Assembly: GCA_031771865.1 (NCBI GenBank)
Contig: JASISA010000042.1
Location: forward strand, 1,667,501 to 1,731,500
Direction of reading: 5' to 3'
From: Nothophaeocryptopus gaeumannii
Taxonomy: Eukaryota; Ascomycota; Dothideomycetes; Mycosphaerellales; Mycosphaerellaceae
Length of the DNA: 64,000 nucleotides
Position numbers and translations under genes: made by a program. The notes beneath the pieces were generated by a model, which saw only the letters and a program-made list of their open reading frames with translations, was not told where the DNA came from and made no database searches. This document shows, piece by piece, positions 24,084 through 34,057 of this stretch (position 1 is the first letter of the stretch; each line of letters begins with the position of its first letter).

Positions 24084-24721
24084 CTTGGCTGTTGCGATGG
24101 TATGGAAGGCGCGGAAGTGCTTCAATCCGGGAGTGACTCGAAGCATAAACAGTCAGGAAACAAGTATTCTTTAGCTACATGGTTCGTCATGGCACTTTCT
24201 ACTGTAGAGATTTGGGTAATATCTTACCCGTGAGTGTCTTCCGAGAAGCTGTTTTGCGCCGTCATCGCCGCCGACTCCACACTCCGAGCTTGAAGCACGC
24301 GCGCAGGCAGAGTTCGGAATGGAAACGCCCTTGCAGATGGAGGAGCCAGCACTTGGCCAGAGATGGCATGGTCAAAATGACCTCGCATGGCACTTCCCAA
24401 CCACTTTGCGCATCCACACTACGAGTCCTTGGACTGCAGAGACGATCCGCAGCTCTGCGCACAGCCATATTCGAGCAGCTGGCTTCCTCAGAAATTTGCC
24501 TATAGTAATCGATCGCTCGTTTCCTGGTTGTGCGATCGAAGTCGCATACTCCCACGCGACGCCGATCTGATCAAAGGCAGGGCCTTGTACGCAACGTGGA
24601 ACGACACCATTGGGAGAACGGAACACACACCGCATTGCCGATATCCAATACCAACCCCAGCTCATAGCGTATAGCGACCCTTGGAGCGACCGAGAATAAA
24701 TAAAGCCGAACAAGCTTCGTC
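24084..24721. promoter_or_regulatory. Divergent intergenic region, CMLE / Gly-rich protein
   Basis: This 638-bp gap holds the promoters of the lactonizing enzyme (-) and the Gly-rich membrane protein (+). Short frames on both strands were considered and look like chance. No regulatory motif is assigned. Confidence 0.4.
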
Positions 24722-25333
24722 ATGGGTCTGTTTGACGGGAAATCGTACTACAGCAGTACAAGCGATGCGTTCCTCAACCCAGGCCACGGCAACTCGAAAC
24801 ACAGAGGCGTGTCACCCGCGCGCAGCGCACGAAGCGTCAAGACCGAGAAGAGCGGGCATGGATACTATGTGCGACCGAACGCGGGCTCGCGGTCGTACTC
24901 CGATTCGTTCTTCGGAGGGTTAGGAGGAGGAGGGAGTGGAAGCTCGTATAACTCCAAAGGCATGTTTGGAAACTCGAGAGGAATCTTTGGAGGTGGGAGT
25001 GGCTCTTCGTATTATAAGAGAAGGCCGAGGGATGGGTATATCAGTTATTTGATCAATCGGCTACAGAGGATGTTTAAAGAGCTATGGTATTATGCCAGGA
25101 GACATCCAATCAAGGCGTTCTTTGCGGTGATTGTGCCGTTGCTTAGTGCGGGAGGTGCTATTCATGGATTGCTGAGGCAGTTTGGCGTGAAAGTGCCGTT
25201 TATGGATGGATCTACGAGTCGAGGTGGTGGAGGATACTATGGAAGTTCTGGGTACGGTGGCCGTGGAGGAGGTGGAGGCGGGTTGATGGAGAACGCGGGC
25301 AGTTTGATGCAGATGGCCAAGTTGTTCATGTGA
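24722..25333 (+). CDS. Small Gly/Ser/Tyr-rich protein with one membrane segment
   Basis: Not a family with a function known to me. The single exon encodes 203 residues; the start ATG (TCATGGG context) is the first in frame and leads straight into MGLFDGKSYYSS. The N-terminal 100 residues are low complexity (Gly, Ser, Tyr, Arg) with FFGGLGGGGSGSS-type runs. A basic amphipathic stretch (YLINRLQRMFKELWYYARRH) precedes one hydrophobic segment near residues 129-152 (PIKAFFAVIVPLLSAGGA), and a Gly-rich C-terminus follows with a final helix (LMQMAKLFM). No signal peptide is seen, so an internal single-pass or tail-region anchor is likely. The mixed low-complexity and helix layout suggests a real, fungus-restricted protein. 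Confidence 0.8.
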   Translation: MGLFDGKSYYSSTSDAFLNPGHGNSKHRGVSPARSARSVKTEKSGHGYYVRPNAGSRSYSDSFFGGLGGGGSGSSYNSKGMFGNSRGIFGGGSGSSYYKRRPRDGYISYLINRLQRMFKELWYYARRHPIKAFFAVIVPLLSAGGAIHGLLRQFGVKVPFMDGSTSRGGGGYYGSSGYGGRGGGGGGLMENAGSLMQMAKLFM

Positions 25334-25843
25334 GAGACTACCACTATGGTGGCGCCTCTCTCTCACTGGCATTGGCGAACAGGCGTTTGGTGTGACCGAG
25401 AGCAGGCCAAGCAATGATTCACGAGGAGTATGGTAACAGGACAAGCTGGCTCGGACAGAATGCTGTCGGCAGCAGGCAGCAGTGCGGATACCCTTCTATT
25501 ACGAGACTGGATACGATTTGGGCATTCCTATAACAGAGGCGAACCCGAGCAAGGCGAAGTAAGCTTTTAGACTTCAGCACGTGCAGGTGCATGTGAAAGC
25601 AAGCACGGATTAGGCAGGCATGAGGAAAGACGTTTTGAATCGTTCGTTCCCTCCCCTCCTTCACTCACTGGCGTTTCGCTCCTGCTTCGAGACATTTGAC
25701 CACATTGACCGCAGACTTCACCTCCGTGCTCGACCAAGGCAAAACAAACGATACATTCGATTTCATCCCCTTAGCATCGCAGTCGACATTCTCCGCACAG
25801 TCGCGCAACAGACATCAACACCACCGACAGCATTATCGCCATC
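25334..25843. other. Intergenic region upstream of the ADK-like gene
   Basis: About 510 bp containing the 3' end of the Gly-rich gene and the promoter of the next gene. The last 150 bp are C/A-rich, as in fungal 5' leaders. No coding frame is supported. Confidence 0.4.
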
Positions 25844-27048
25844 ATGCCCGCCGAACCGGTCGAGCGCTATCATTACTTCACGCGAAACAACTTCTGCCGT
25901 AGCTTCCAACTACCCAAACACTTTCCGCCGCCACCAGCACCGCCAGGCCTCACTGTCATCCTCACCTTCGGCCCAGACGTCGAACCAATGCACCGAGTAA
26001 CAAAACAATTCGCCGACGACTTCGGATTCTTCCACAGCCCAGTCTCCTACTATCTTCGCGAAGTCAACAGGGTCTTACAGTCCGCCTACGAATACACACA
26101 AGAGTATAAGCGTTCAGTACGGCAGATGCCGGGGTCCTTCCATGAAGACGCTTTGGCGGATTGTGTGAGGAGGAGGCAAATGCCACCGGCGAAGTATCTG
26201 CTTGAGATCTTGGAGACTCAGGTGAGGGGGATGGTTGAGAAGGGAGGGAGGAAGGTGCTGATCAGTGGGTTTCCGATGATCATTGAGATGGTGAAAGGGT
26301 TTATGGAGAAGGTGAGTGTATCAACCCATCCCAGTCCTAAGGCAACATGGCCGGATTTACTCACGCTTGTGCCCAGATCGCGGTCCCGAACTGCGCCTTC
26401 TTCTTCAACCCTCCAGCACCACCAGGCTTCACAGTCCCAACAGCGACAGATCCAGCCGCGATACGCGGGTTTTTCGAGGAACGAAGGACAGCGGTGCATG
26501 TAGCTATGGATCCTGTAAACACACATGTCACATACAAAAAGCTGAAATCGGGGCTCTACCTGCGTGCGACAGAAGCGAAGGCTAGACGCGAGGAGGCAAA
26601 GGCCAAACGAAGCGCGGCGGAGAGCTTGATGGCAATTGGCGATCGAGTGGAGAGAGTAGGAGTTCAAAGTCCTCCCAAGCCAGAGATAGGGGCGGAAGAG
26701 AAGATCGATAGTCCTGTTGAAGGCCCTGGTGAGGGCAGAGGAGAGGGTTGGGATGTTGAGATGGTTGAGAATGCACGACCACAAGAGGACTCACAACCAC
26801 AAGAGGGCGTGGTAGAGAAGCCGTTTCGTCTCGCGAAGTTTCCTCCCGATGTTGTGGACCTGAACGGCCTGAGCTTTGGGCCGGCAAAAGGGACCCCGGC
26901 GAGGGCTGGTTCTCTAACAAAATTTCCTGCCAGTTCAATTGATCTGAACGGGCTGCGCTTCGGAGCAACAGATGAAACCCCGGCGGGCGACGAGAAAGCG
27001 AGACGGGACTCAAAGAAGGCGCAGGACGACGAGATGCTTCTCGATTGA
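25844..27048 (+). CDS. Adenylate-kinase-like protein with degenerate P-loop
   Basis: Two exons, join(25844..26311,26377..27048), give 379 residues; the 65-nt intron (GTGAGT...GCCCAG) sits after FMEK and is followed by IAVPNCAFFF. Residues 38-170 follow the layout of adenylate/UMP-CMP kinases: a beta strand (VILTFG), a helix, FGFFH, LLEILETQVRGMVEKG, then VLISGFPM where kinases have LIDGFPR. The ATP-binding loop GXXGXGK is replaced by GPDVEPMHRV, so no Lys or Gly-rich loop remains, and the Asp and Arg of DGFPR are absent. A dead kinase used as a binding module is the simplest reading. The C-terminal half is charged and carries two similar units near 305-365 (FPPDVVDLNGLSFG and FPASSIDLNGLRFG). 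The stop lies 47 bp from the convergent INSIG stop. Confidence 0.8.
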
Positions 27049-27095
27049 AGTAGCTATCAATTCCGCACCATGACCTCGGGGCGCGCGCGCATCGT

Positions 27096-28331
27096 CTAGG
27101 CCACGCGCTCTTTGCCAACCAATCTCCGTCCAATGTTTCCGAAACATACCGCGCTCACAAACAATACACTCGCAATCCAAGTCGCAACGCCCACAGACTC
27201 CTGGCTGAACATCCCAAGTACATGCTCCTCGCTTTTCCAAGGCTCCAAACTTCCATTCACTATTCCGCCGTGTCTGATCGTGTTCTCGTGCAGAAGGTAC
27301 GCGGGCGAAGGAGGTGGAATCAAAGCTGGGTTTATACCGATCAAAGCAGCGGTCCCGCTCAGCGCGACAATGGTTGAAAGGATGAACCCTGGCGGAGAGC
27401 GATCGATCAGGTACCAGACGGCTGGGTTGGCTAAGGCGAGGGTGAGGGAGAGCTGGAGAGTACTCTGCCAAGGTAGTTTGCGAATAGCAAAGGCTATGCC
27501 GACGAATGCGCTGACGGAGCGCACGACCTCCAGCCATCCATCTAGTCCTGCTCCGCGTTTTGTTTTCCGCTTTGCTTCTATCTCTTCTGACTCTTCTTCA
27601 ATTGCGTCGTCTTCGTCGGGTGCCCAGAGCATATCGGCCCAGGGAAGTGCTTCTCCCAACGCGACGCCGATCAAGCCCCATGTTGCGAGGTACAGCCAGT
27701 GTCCGCGGTCCAAGTTGACCTGCACCGGCGCGAGCTGCTGCCGGTCATGGAGATGGCTAATCAACAGACCGTATAGCACACCCACTCCAAAAAGCGCAAG
27801 TATCCTGCCCACAAGCGGGAGGTAGTACCCCTTGAATCTTTTCTTGCCTGTAGGTTGACGATGTAGTTGAGGAGCAGTGCTTCTCCTCCTCATCCTCCCA
27901 TCCGTTCCCTTCTCAAAAGCATCTGCCGGCAAATTCGCACGCGACCAATCGAAGCTCGGATGTCGGCTATCCGCAGGTGTCTGCGCGCCTGTTCCCCATG
28001 GTGTGGGCTGTTGGCTTTCGGTTTCGAAGCCCGAGGGCTGGTAGATGCCAAAGAGCGTGCTCGCTGTCAAGTTGAGGAATGAACGCGTCCGGTTTGGAGT
28101 GGAGTTGCCGTCTTTTGGTATTGTTCCGTCTGCCATACCGTTTGTTTTGAGAGGTTGGAGGCCGTTGGGTGGGAAATCGGGCGCGTCGGCCGCGGATGGT
28201 GTTGACGGGGAGGAGTTTGCGGCGGAGCTGGGCGTGGAGGAGCCGAGTTCGAAGGGTCTTCGCGGTCTTGGCTTTAGTTGGGGAAGGTCATCTTCTTCGG
28301 TGGTGAGGGTGTGTGGAGCGGGATGGCTCAT
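27096..28331 (-). CDS. ins1: INSIG-domain protein
   Basis: ER membrane protein of the insulin-induced gene family, which in fungi and animals binds HMG-CoA reductase and/or sterol sensors and controls sterol synthesis. Single exon, 411 residues from the ATG at 28331. The open frame extends upstream, but that part is leader-like and the family begins with such a Ser/Pro-rich cytosolic domain. Residues 1-165 are hydrophilic, including a conserved-looking SFLNLTASTLFGIYQPSG patch. The hydrophobic domain starts near 168 (KGYYLPLVGRILALFGVGVL) and contains about six membrane segments, with GLIGVALGEALPWADMLW and NPAVWYLIDRSPPGF typical of the family. An acidic loop (DEDDAIEEESEEIE) separates segments 2 and 3. 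It is divergent from YTM1 across 473 bp. Confidence 0.92.
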   Translation of the reverse strand: MSHPAPHTLTTEEDDLPQLKPRPRRPFELGSSTPSSAANSSPSTPSAADAPDFPPNGLQPLKTNGMADGTIPKDGNSTPNRTRSFLNLTASTLFGIYQPSGFETESQQPTPWGTGAQTPADSRHPSFDWSRANLPADAFEKGTDGRMRRRSTAPQLHRQPTGKKRFKGYYLPLVGRILALFGVGVLYGLLISHLHDRQQLAPVQVNLDRGHWLYLATWGLIGVALGEALPWADMLWAPDEDDAIEEESEEIEAKRKTKRGAGLDGWLEVVRSVSAFVGIAFAIRKLPWQSTLQLSLTLALANPAVWYLIDRSPPGFILSTIVALSGTAALIGINPALIPPPSPAYLLHENTIRHGGIVNGSLEPWKSEEHVLGMFSQESVGVATWIASVLFVSAVCFGNIGRRLVGKERVA

Positions 28332-28804
28332 GGCTCTATAATATGTATATACTGATGCCTCTCGCGTGATAAATGGTATGATTTTGAGTGGACTTCTTCG
28401 CTCGGCTTCTTTACGGTTTCCTTGCAGGCCTGAGCGTCGTTCTTGTGTACGGAAGGAAGAATGCGAATGCTGAAAAGAAGAAGAAAGTGATGCTAGAAGG
28501 AGCAAATTGAAGTGTATGTATGTTGTGTGTTGAGGAAGAGGGGAAACGCAGCTGAGACAGGCACGGGCGCCTGTGGGCCTCTTGGAGCTCTGACGTCGGA
28601 GGACCAATGCAAAAGCTGACCCGCAAGCATGTGAAAGTGCTCCGCCAAGGCCCACTCGGCAGGCGAACCTTGTCTTCCCCACACTTGAGAGACTGCAGCG
28701 ATCGGCGAAGAAAAATCCACAGTCCGAACGCCGACGACACCGCCGTCAACAACAAACTCTCTGAACTTTGGTATTTGGCGTTCAAGGCGTTGTGAAGCAT
28801 CGAA
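28332..28804. promoter_or_regulatory. Bidirectional promoter, INSIG / YTM1
   Basis: The 473 bp between the start codons of two divergent genes must contain both promoters. No known binding site is claimed. Two short minus-strand frames crossing it look like chance read-through of the INSIG leader. Confidence 0.5.
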
Positions 28805-30217
28805 ATGGCGACACAACACGGGGACAACGCTGCGCAGGTCAGGATACACCTGAAGGCGAGAGATGCAGACATTGAGCTGCCGCAAGAGACAGGACCAATC
28901 CTCGTGTCTACGGGTAAGTGAATCTACAATCAAATGCTTACGCTGCTCATAATGAGACTGATTCCATACACAGAGCTCAAAAGATATCAACTCTCGACGC
29001 TGGTCAACAAATTGCTGGACACGGACAAGCCGATCCCGCTCGAGTTCTTAATCAATGGCCAGTTTCTACGAACCTCAATCGATGAATTTCTCACACAAAA
29101 CGGCATCTCCGCGGAAACAACACTCTCTGTTGAATATGTCAAGGCGCTCGTGCCGCCTTTACATGTTGCCAGCTATGAACATGATGACTGGGTATCATCT
29201 GTGGACGTCTCATCCGGAGGTCCCCAAAATCGCATTCTATCCGGGTCATTCGACGGCTCCCTCCGTGTCTGGGACGAAAGCGCGAACGTGGTAGCGGTCG
29301 GACAGTGGCACAAGGGATCCGTTCACAGCGTCAAGTGGCTCTCAAAGACACAAGTTGTCAGCACTGGAAGTGATCGATCCGTACGACTTTGGGATTTCGA
29401 AGACTCTGCAACCGGCGGCCAAGGAAAGTTCACTCCAAAACTCGAGCTCTGCGGTCACAGATCAGTAGTCGGCAGCCTTGCAATAAACGCCTCAACATCA
29501 CGTATCCTCTCCGCATCCTCAGACAACCGAATAGGCGTCTGGTCAACCAAGAAATCAGACGCACCGGCAGCCCCTGACATTCCCGAACCGACCTCCAACA
29601 AACGCCGCAAACTCTCCGGCCCTCACGTTCAGACACCCCAACGTGGTGCTCTAGCTATGCTCGAAGGCCATCAGCAACACGTCAAAGACATCACCTTCGA
29701 TTCCCGAGACGCTACAGTAGCTTACAGCTGTTCCATCGACCACTCCATCAAAACTTGGGACCTGCCCACATCCACATGCGTCGACACGAAAGCGACAAAC
29801 CAAAGCCTGCTCGCGCTGTGTCATCTCTCCGAACATTCTTTAATGGCGGCAGGCGGCACCCTCTCCAAGATCGACCTCATAGACCTCCGCGCCTCCTCCC
29901 AAAAAATCTCCGCTCTTACATGCCGGGGCCACAAAAATTGGATCCGATCTATTCACCTCTCCCCTTCTTCTTCATACCAGTTCGTCTCCGCGAGCGATGA
30001 CAGTACACTGAAGATTTGGGATGTTCGGTCTCAGGCGAGCGAGGCTGGGGGTGGGATTGTGGCGAAACCGGTGTATACGATTGAGAGGGAGAGTCAGAAG
30101 GGTCAGAAGCAGGAACAAGGGAGTGAGAGTACGGTTTATGGAGTGTGTTGGGATGGGGAGATGGGGATTGTCAGTGGGGGGATGGACAAGGTTGTGCAGA
30201 TTAATAGGGCGCTTTGA
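28805..30217 (+). CDS. YTM1: Ribosome biogenesis protein YTM1 (WDR12)
   Basis: Nucleolar WD-repeat subunit of the NOP7 (PeBoW) complex, needed for 60S maturation and the contact partner of the Rea1 AAA ATPase. Two exons, join(28805..28913,28974..30217), 450 residues; the 60-nt intron completes GPILVSTELKRYQLSTLVN. Residues 10-95 form the NLE domain that binds the Rea1 MIDAS domain, including a Glu in the VSTELKRY loop. Seven WD repeats follow, for example ILSGSFDGSLRVWDE, VVSTGSDRSVRLWDF and FVSASDDSTLKIWDV, with a basic insertion (NKRRKLSG) between repeats that may serve as a nuclear signal. The last repeat ends IVSGGMDKVVQINRAL. Length and order match the family. Confidence 0.97.
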
Positions 30218-30797
30218 CTGTGACTCGATTCTCTCAGTGAACGGCTTCGCTAGTAGGATTCTGGCTATCATGATCCATTAAGAGCTTCATTGCGTCCTTT
30301 TTCCACCGAATTGAGAGCAGACTCTAATCTGGGAGCTTCTGCTGAATCTCTTCAATGGATGAACCTTGACTTGACAGATTCGCCAGAAGATCTATTTCCT
30401 GCTGAGTTCTTCTTCTTTTGTGCACAGAGTCAATCAAGTGCCTCAAGTGCTCTTTCTTCATATTGATCGAGCGGATGGATCGATGAGGTAGCTGCTGTTG
30501 AATCTCCTGATACGAGGCGCGGAAGCCTAAATAGTAGTGCCTTGAAGCGCAGAGGCAGCGTAGCCAGTATTCGGCTGGCGCCTCCTATTCGACCGCGTGA
30601 AGACGGTCGTTGTCTGCGAAAGATGTGGATGTTTCTCTTCAAGGGCGCGTCTCGAAGAAGGAAGTCGCGATTTGGACTTCGGCGTGGCGGTCCGAGCCGC
30701 GAGTCCGTTGACGTTGATACGCCGTGGGGTCTCCGTGGGAAAGTCAAAACGCTCGCGGATCTGCAAATAATTTCTGGACATCTTTCGTACCATCACC
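30218..30797. other. Intergenic region, YTM1 to ATIC
   Basis: 580 bp holding the YTM1 3' end and the ATIC promoter and leader. A frame at 30542-30829 overlaps the ATIC start in another phase and has no family resemblance. Nothing else was recognised. Confidence 0.45.
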
Positions 30798-32701
30798 ATG
30801 GCTTCAGAAGCGCCTCAAAAGATCGGTGAGTTCGGTATTTGAATACCACATTACTGCTCATTCTAACACCTCAAAAGCGATCCTGTCGGTCTACGACAAG
30901 ACCGGCCTGCTTGACCTGGCTAAAGGTCTTGTCAAGCAGAATGTTCGACTTCTTGCTTCGGGAGGGACGGCGAGACTCATTCGCGAAGGTGGCTTTCCGG
31001 TGGAGTACGAAAGATGAGAAGCATGCTTGCTCGGTGCCACATCACTGACAAGTTTGCAGAGATGTATCCGCCATCACGAAAGCACCAGAGATGTTGTCTG
31101 GCAGAGTCAAGACCCTTCATCCTGCAGTCCACGCTGGTATCCTGGCCCGCGACCTCGCGTCGGACGAGAAAGACCTAGCTGAGCAGAACATCAACAAGGT
31201 CGACTATGTCATTTGCAACCTTTACCCCTTCAAAGACACTGTAGCGAAGATCAATGTCACCATCCCCGAGGCTGTGGAAGAGATCGACATCGGAGGTGTG
31301 ACTCTAATTCGTGCTGCTGCGAAGAATCACAGCCGTGTCACAATCCTCAGCGATCCCGAGGACTACCACGACTTTCTGCAGGAGCTGGCCAAGGGCGAAG
31401 TGACTGAGAAGCAGAGGCAATTGTATGCCTTGAAGGCCTTCACGCACACTGCCGATTACGATGCTGCCATCTCCGACTTCTTCCGCAAGAAATATGCTGG
31501 TGAGGGCAACCAGCACCTCACTCTAAGATACGGTGCCAACCCACACCAAAAGCCGGCATCCGCGTTCGTCACCGATGGCCCTCTTCCATTCAAGGTTCTC
31601 TCTGGCTCACCTGGCTACATCAATCTCCTCGATGCCCTGAATGCCTGGCCACTCGTTAAGGAGCTGAGTGAAGCTCTTGAGTACCCAGCTGCTGCCTCTT
31701 TCAAACACGTCTCACCTGCTGGTGCTGCTATTGGTGTGCCGTTGAACGACATCGAGAAGAAGGTGTACATGGTTGAGGACATTGAGGGCATTGACACCTC
31801 CGGCCTTGCGCAAGCATACGCCCGAGCTCGGGGAGCCGATCGAATGTCAAGCTTCGGAGATGTGATTGCGCTCTCGCACGAGGTCGATATACCCACTGCC
31901 AAGATCATTGGCAAGGAGGTCAGCGACGGTGTTGTTGCACCAAGCTACCAGCCAGAGGCCCTTGAGATTCTTCGCAAGAAGAAGGCCGGCAAGTACTTGG
32001 TGCTCCAAATGGATCCAAACTTTGCGCCGGCATCGCATGAGCAGCGAACGGTGTACGGTATCAACCTGACTCAGCACCGTAATGACGCCCGCATCTCACC
32101 CCAAAACACCTTCAACTCAATTTTGGTACCCAAGGAATCGAAGCCTCTTCCGGAGTCTGCGCTCAGGGATCTCACTGTTGCGACCATTGCATTGAAGTAC
32201 ACGCAGTCTAACTCCGTATGCTATGCTCTCAATGGCCAAGTCATTGGTCTTGGTGCTGGCCAGCAGTCGCGAATTCACTGTACACGCTTGGCTGGTGACA
32301 AGGCTGACAACTGGTGGATGCGCTTCCACGAGCGGGTCCTTGCTATCAAGTGGGAGAAGGGCACCAAGCGCGCTGATAAGAGCAATGCCATCGATCTGCT
32401 CTGCTCTGGTATCGTGCCTGACAGCGGAGCGGAGCGTGAAGATTGGGAGAAGGGCTTCGTAGAAGTCCCCAAGCCATTCACCCTTGAGGAGCGTGAAGCT
32501 TGGTTGAGCAAGCTGTCCGAAGTCGCTGTCTCGAGCGACGCTTTCTTCCCTTTCACGGACAATGTATACCGTGTTGGACGCAGCGGTGTCAAGTACATTG
32601 CTGCACCAACCGGCAGCCAAAACGATCAGGCCTGCTTCTCGACTGCGGAGCAACTTGGCATTACCTACGTCGAGCAACACATCCGCCTGTTCCATCATTA
32701 G
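30798..32701 (+). CDS. ADE16: Bifunctional purine synthesis protein ATIC (AICAR transformylase / IMP cyclohydrolase)
   Basis: Catalyses the last two steps of de novo IMP synthesis: formylation of AICAR with 10-formyl-THF, then ring closure. Three exons, join(30798..30825,30878..31004,31060..32701), 598 residues; introns of 52 and 55 nt lie in the first 60 codons. The cyclohydrolase domain (about 1-200) shows AILSVYDKTGLLDLAKGL, LLASGGTARLIREGG, GRVKTLHPAVHAGIL and ICNLYPF. The transformylase domain carries LRYGANPHQKPA, GYINLLDALNAW and FKHVSPAGAA, where Lys267 and His268 match the catalytic Lys-His pair. QSNSVCYALNGQVIGLGAGQ and the conserved C-terminus EQHIRLFHH are intact. Every key motif is present and the frame is clean. 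Confidence 0.97.
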
Positions 32702-33085
32702 TTGGCCTGCGGATGGCGGACTGTAGATGAGCAACAAGCATCGGAAATATCATGATGAACTTAACGGCGTTGGAATGAAGCGATGCATTGAGATACCAGC
32801 TTCAAGAGCAGAGTCAGGCTGAATAGAGACACTTTGGTGCAAAAGTTGGTAGCAAATCACAAATTCAACACGTACTGTTGAATGACCGTCACCTTCCATC
32901 TTCATCGTTTTGTGGTGTTTCTTTCCATTTGCGTCTGTCGAAGCTTTGGTATTGTTCGTTCACAGGCGTTTGTCCTTCACTTCTCAGTGCCCCACATCTC
33001 GAACCTTCAAAAGCCCCTCCAACTTCAATTGATCCTGCAACCTATGCACTTTTGACATCTGACACGAACACACATCACAACAACC
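32702..33085. other. Intergenic region, ATIC to RAM2
   Basis: 384 bp between two plus-strand genes, containing the ATIC 3' end and the RAM2 promoter. The final 60 bp are A/C-rich like a fungal 5' leader. No coding frame. Confidence 0.45.
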
Positions 33086-34057
33086 ATGGGCAACTACTCC
33101 GACTCGCCCAAATGGGCAGACGTAACACCCATCCCAACCGACGAGGGCGGCCCCAACCCTCTCGCCGCAATCGCCTACAGCGACGAATACGGCGAAACAA
33201 TGTCCTACCTCCGCGCCGTTATGGCCGCCAACGAGTACTCCACGCGCGTCCTCGAGCTCACCGAAGATCTCATCGACATGAACCCCGCCCACTACACCGT
33301 CTGGCTCTATCGCGCCAAAACTCTCTTCGAGCTGGGCTCCGACCTCAAGACAGAGCTAGCTTGGCTGAACGAAACCGCACTGGCACACCAGAAAAACTAC
33401 CAGATCTGGCATCATCGCAATTTGATTGTAGAGAAGCTTGGTGAAGCGGGACAGATGGATGCTGGGGGACTGAAGGGGGAATGTGAGTTTGTGGAGAAGA
33501 TGTTTGAGAAGGACGCGAAGAATTATCATGTGTGGAGTTATCGACAATGGTTAGTGAAGAGATTTGGATTATGGGAGATGGGGGAGTTGGAGTTTACGGA
33601 GAGGACGTTAGCGAAGGATATGAGGAATAATTCGGCGTGGAATCATCGGTGGTATATTGTGAATGGGCGGGAGGAGGAGGGTGTTAAGGGTGTGAAGACG
33701 GACGAGGGTGTGCGCGAGAGGGAGATTGAGTTTGCGAAGAAGGCGATTGAGAAGGCGCCGCAGAATCATAGCCCTTGGAGCTATTTGCGTGGCATTGTGC
33801 GCGCGAGTGGGATGAAGCTGGCGAGTTTGAAGGGGTTGGCGCTGGAGTACGCGGATTTGTCGAAGCCGGAGCAGGTTCGCTCTAGCCATGCGCTGGACTT
33901 GCTGGCCGATGTGCTTGGGGAGGAAGCGGATGGCAAGCAGAAGGCGCAGGAGGCTCTTGACCTTCTGGCTACCCGGTACGATCCGATCAGGAAGAACTAC
34001 TGGGAGTACCGGAAGGGACTGCTGGGTCTGCTAACTACGAAAGCTGCTGTTGCGTAA
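33086..34057 (+). CDS. RAM2: Protein farnesyl/geranylgeranyltransferase type I alpha subunit
   Basis: Shared alpha subunit of farnesyltransferase and GGTase-I, which prenylate CaaX proteins such as Ras and Rho. Single exon, 323 residues, start in CAACCATGG context. Five PPTA repeats are visible with their Trp-X-X-Arg pattern: VWLYRAKTLF near residue 72, IWHHRNLIVEKLG near 107, VWSYRQWLVKRFG near 149, AWNHRWYIVNG near 184 and PWSYLRGIVRA near 237. Length matches the yeast and fungal proteins. Base composition is odd: the first 300 bp of the coding strand are C-rich, and from about 33420 it becomes strongly G-rich, although the protein remains family-like throughout. Confidence 0.96.
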   Translation: MGNYSDSPKWADVTPIPTDEGGPNPLAAIAYSDEYGETMSYLRAVMAANEYSTRVLELTEDLIDMNPAHYTVWLYRAKTLFELGSDLKTELAWLNETALAHQKNYQIWHHRNLIVEKLGEAGQMDAGGLKGECEFVEKMFEKDAKNYHVWSYRQWLVKRFGLWEMGELEFTERTLAKDMRNNSAWNHRWYIVNGREEEGVKGVKTDEGVREREIEFAKKAIEKAPQNHSPWSYLRGIVRASGMKLASLKGLALEYADLSKPEQVRSSHALDLLADVLGEEADGKQKAQEALDLLATRYDPIRKNYWEYRKGLLGLLTTKAAVA

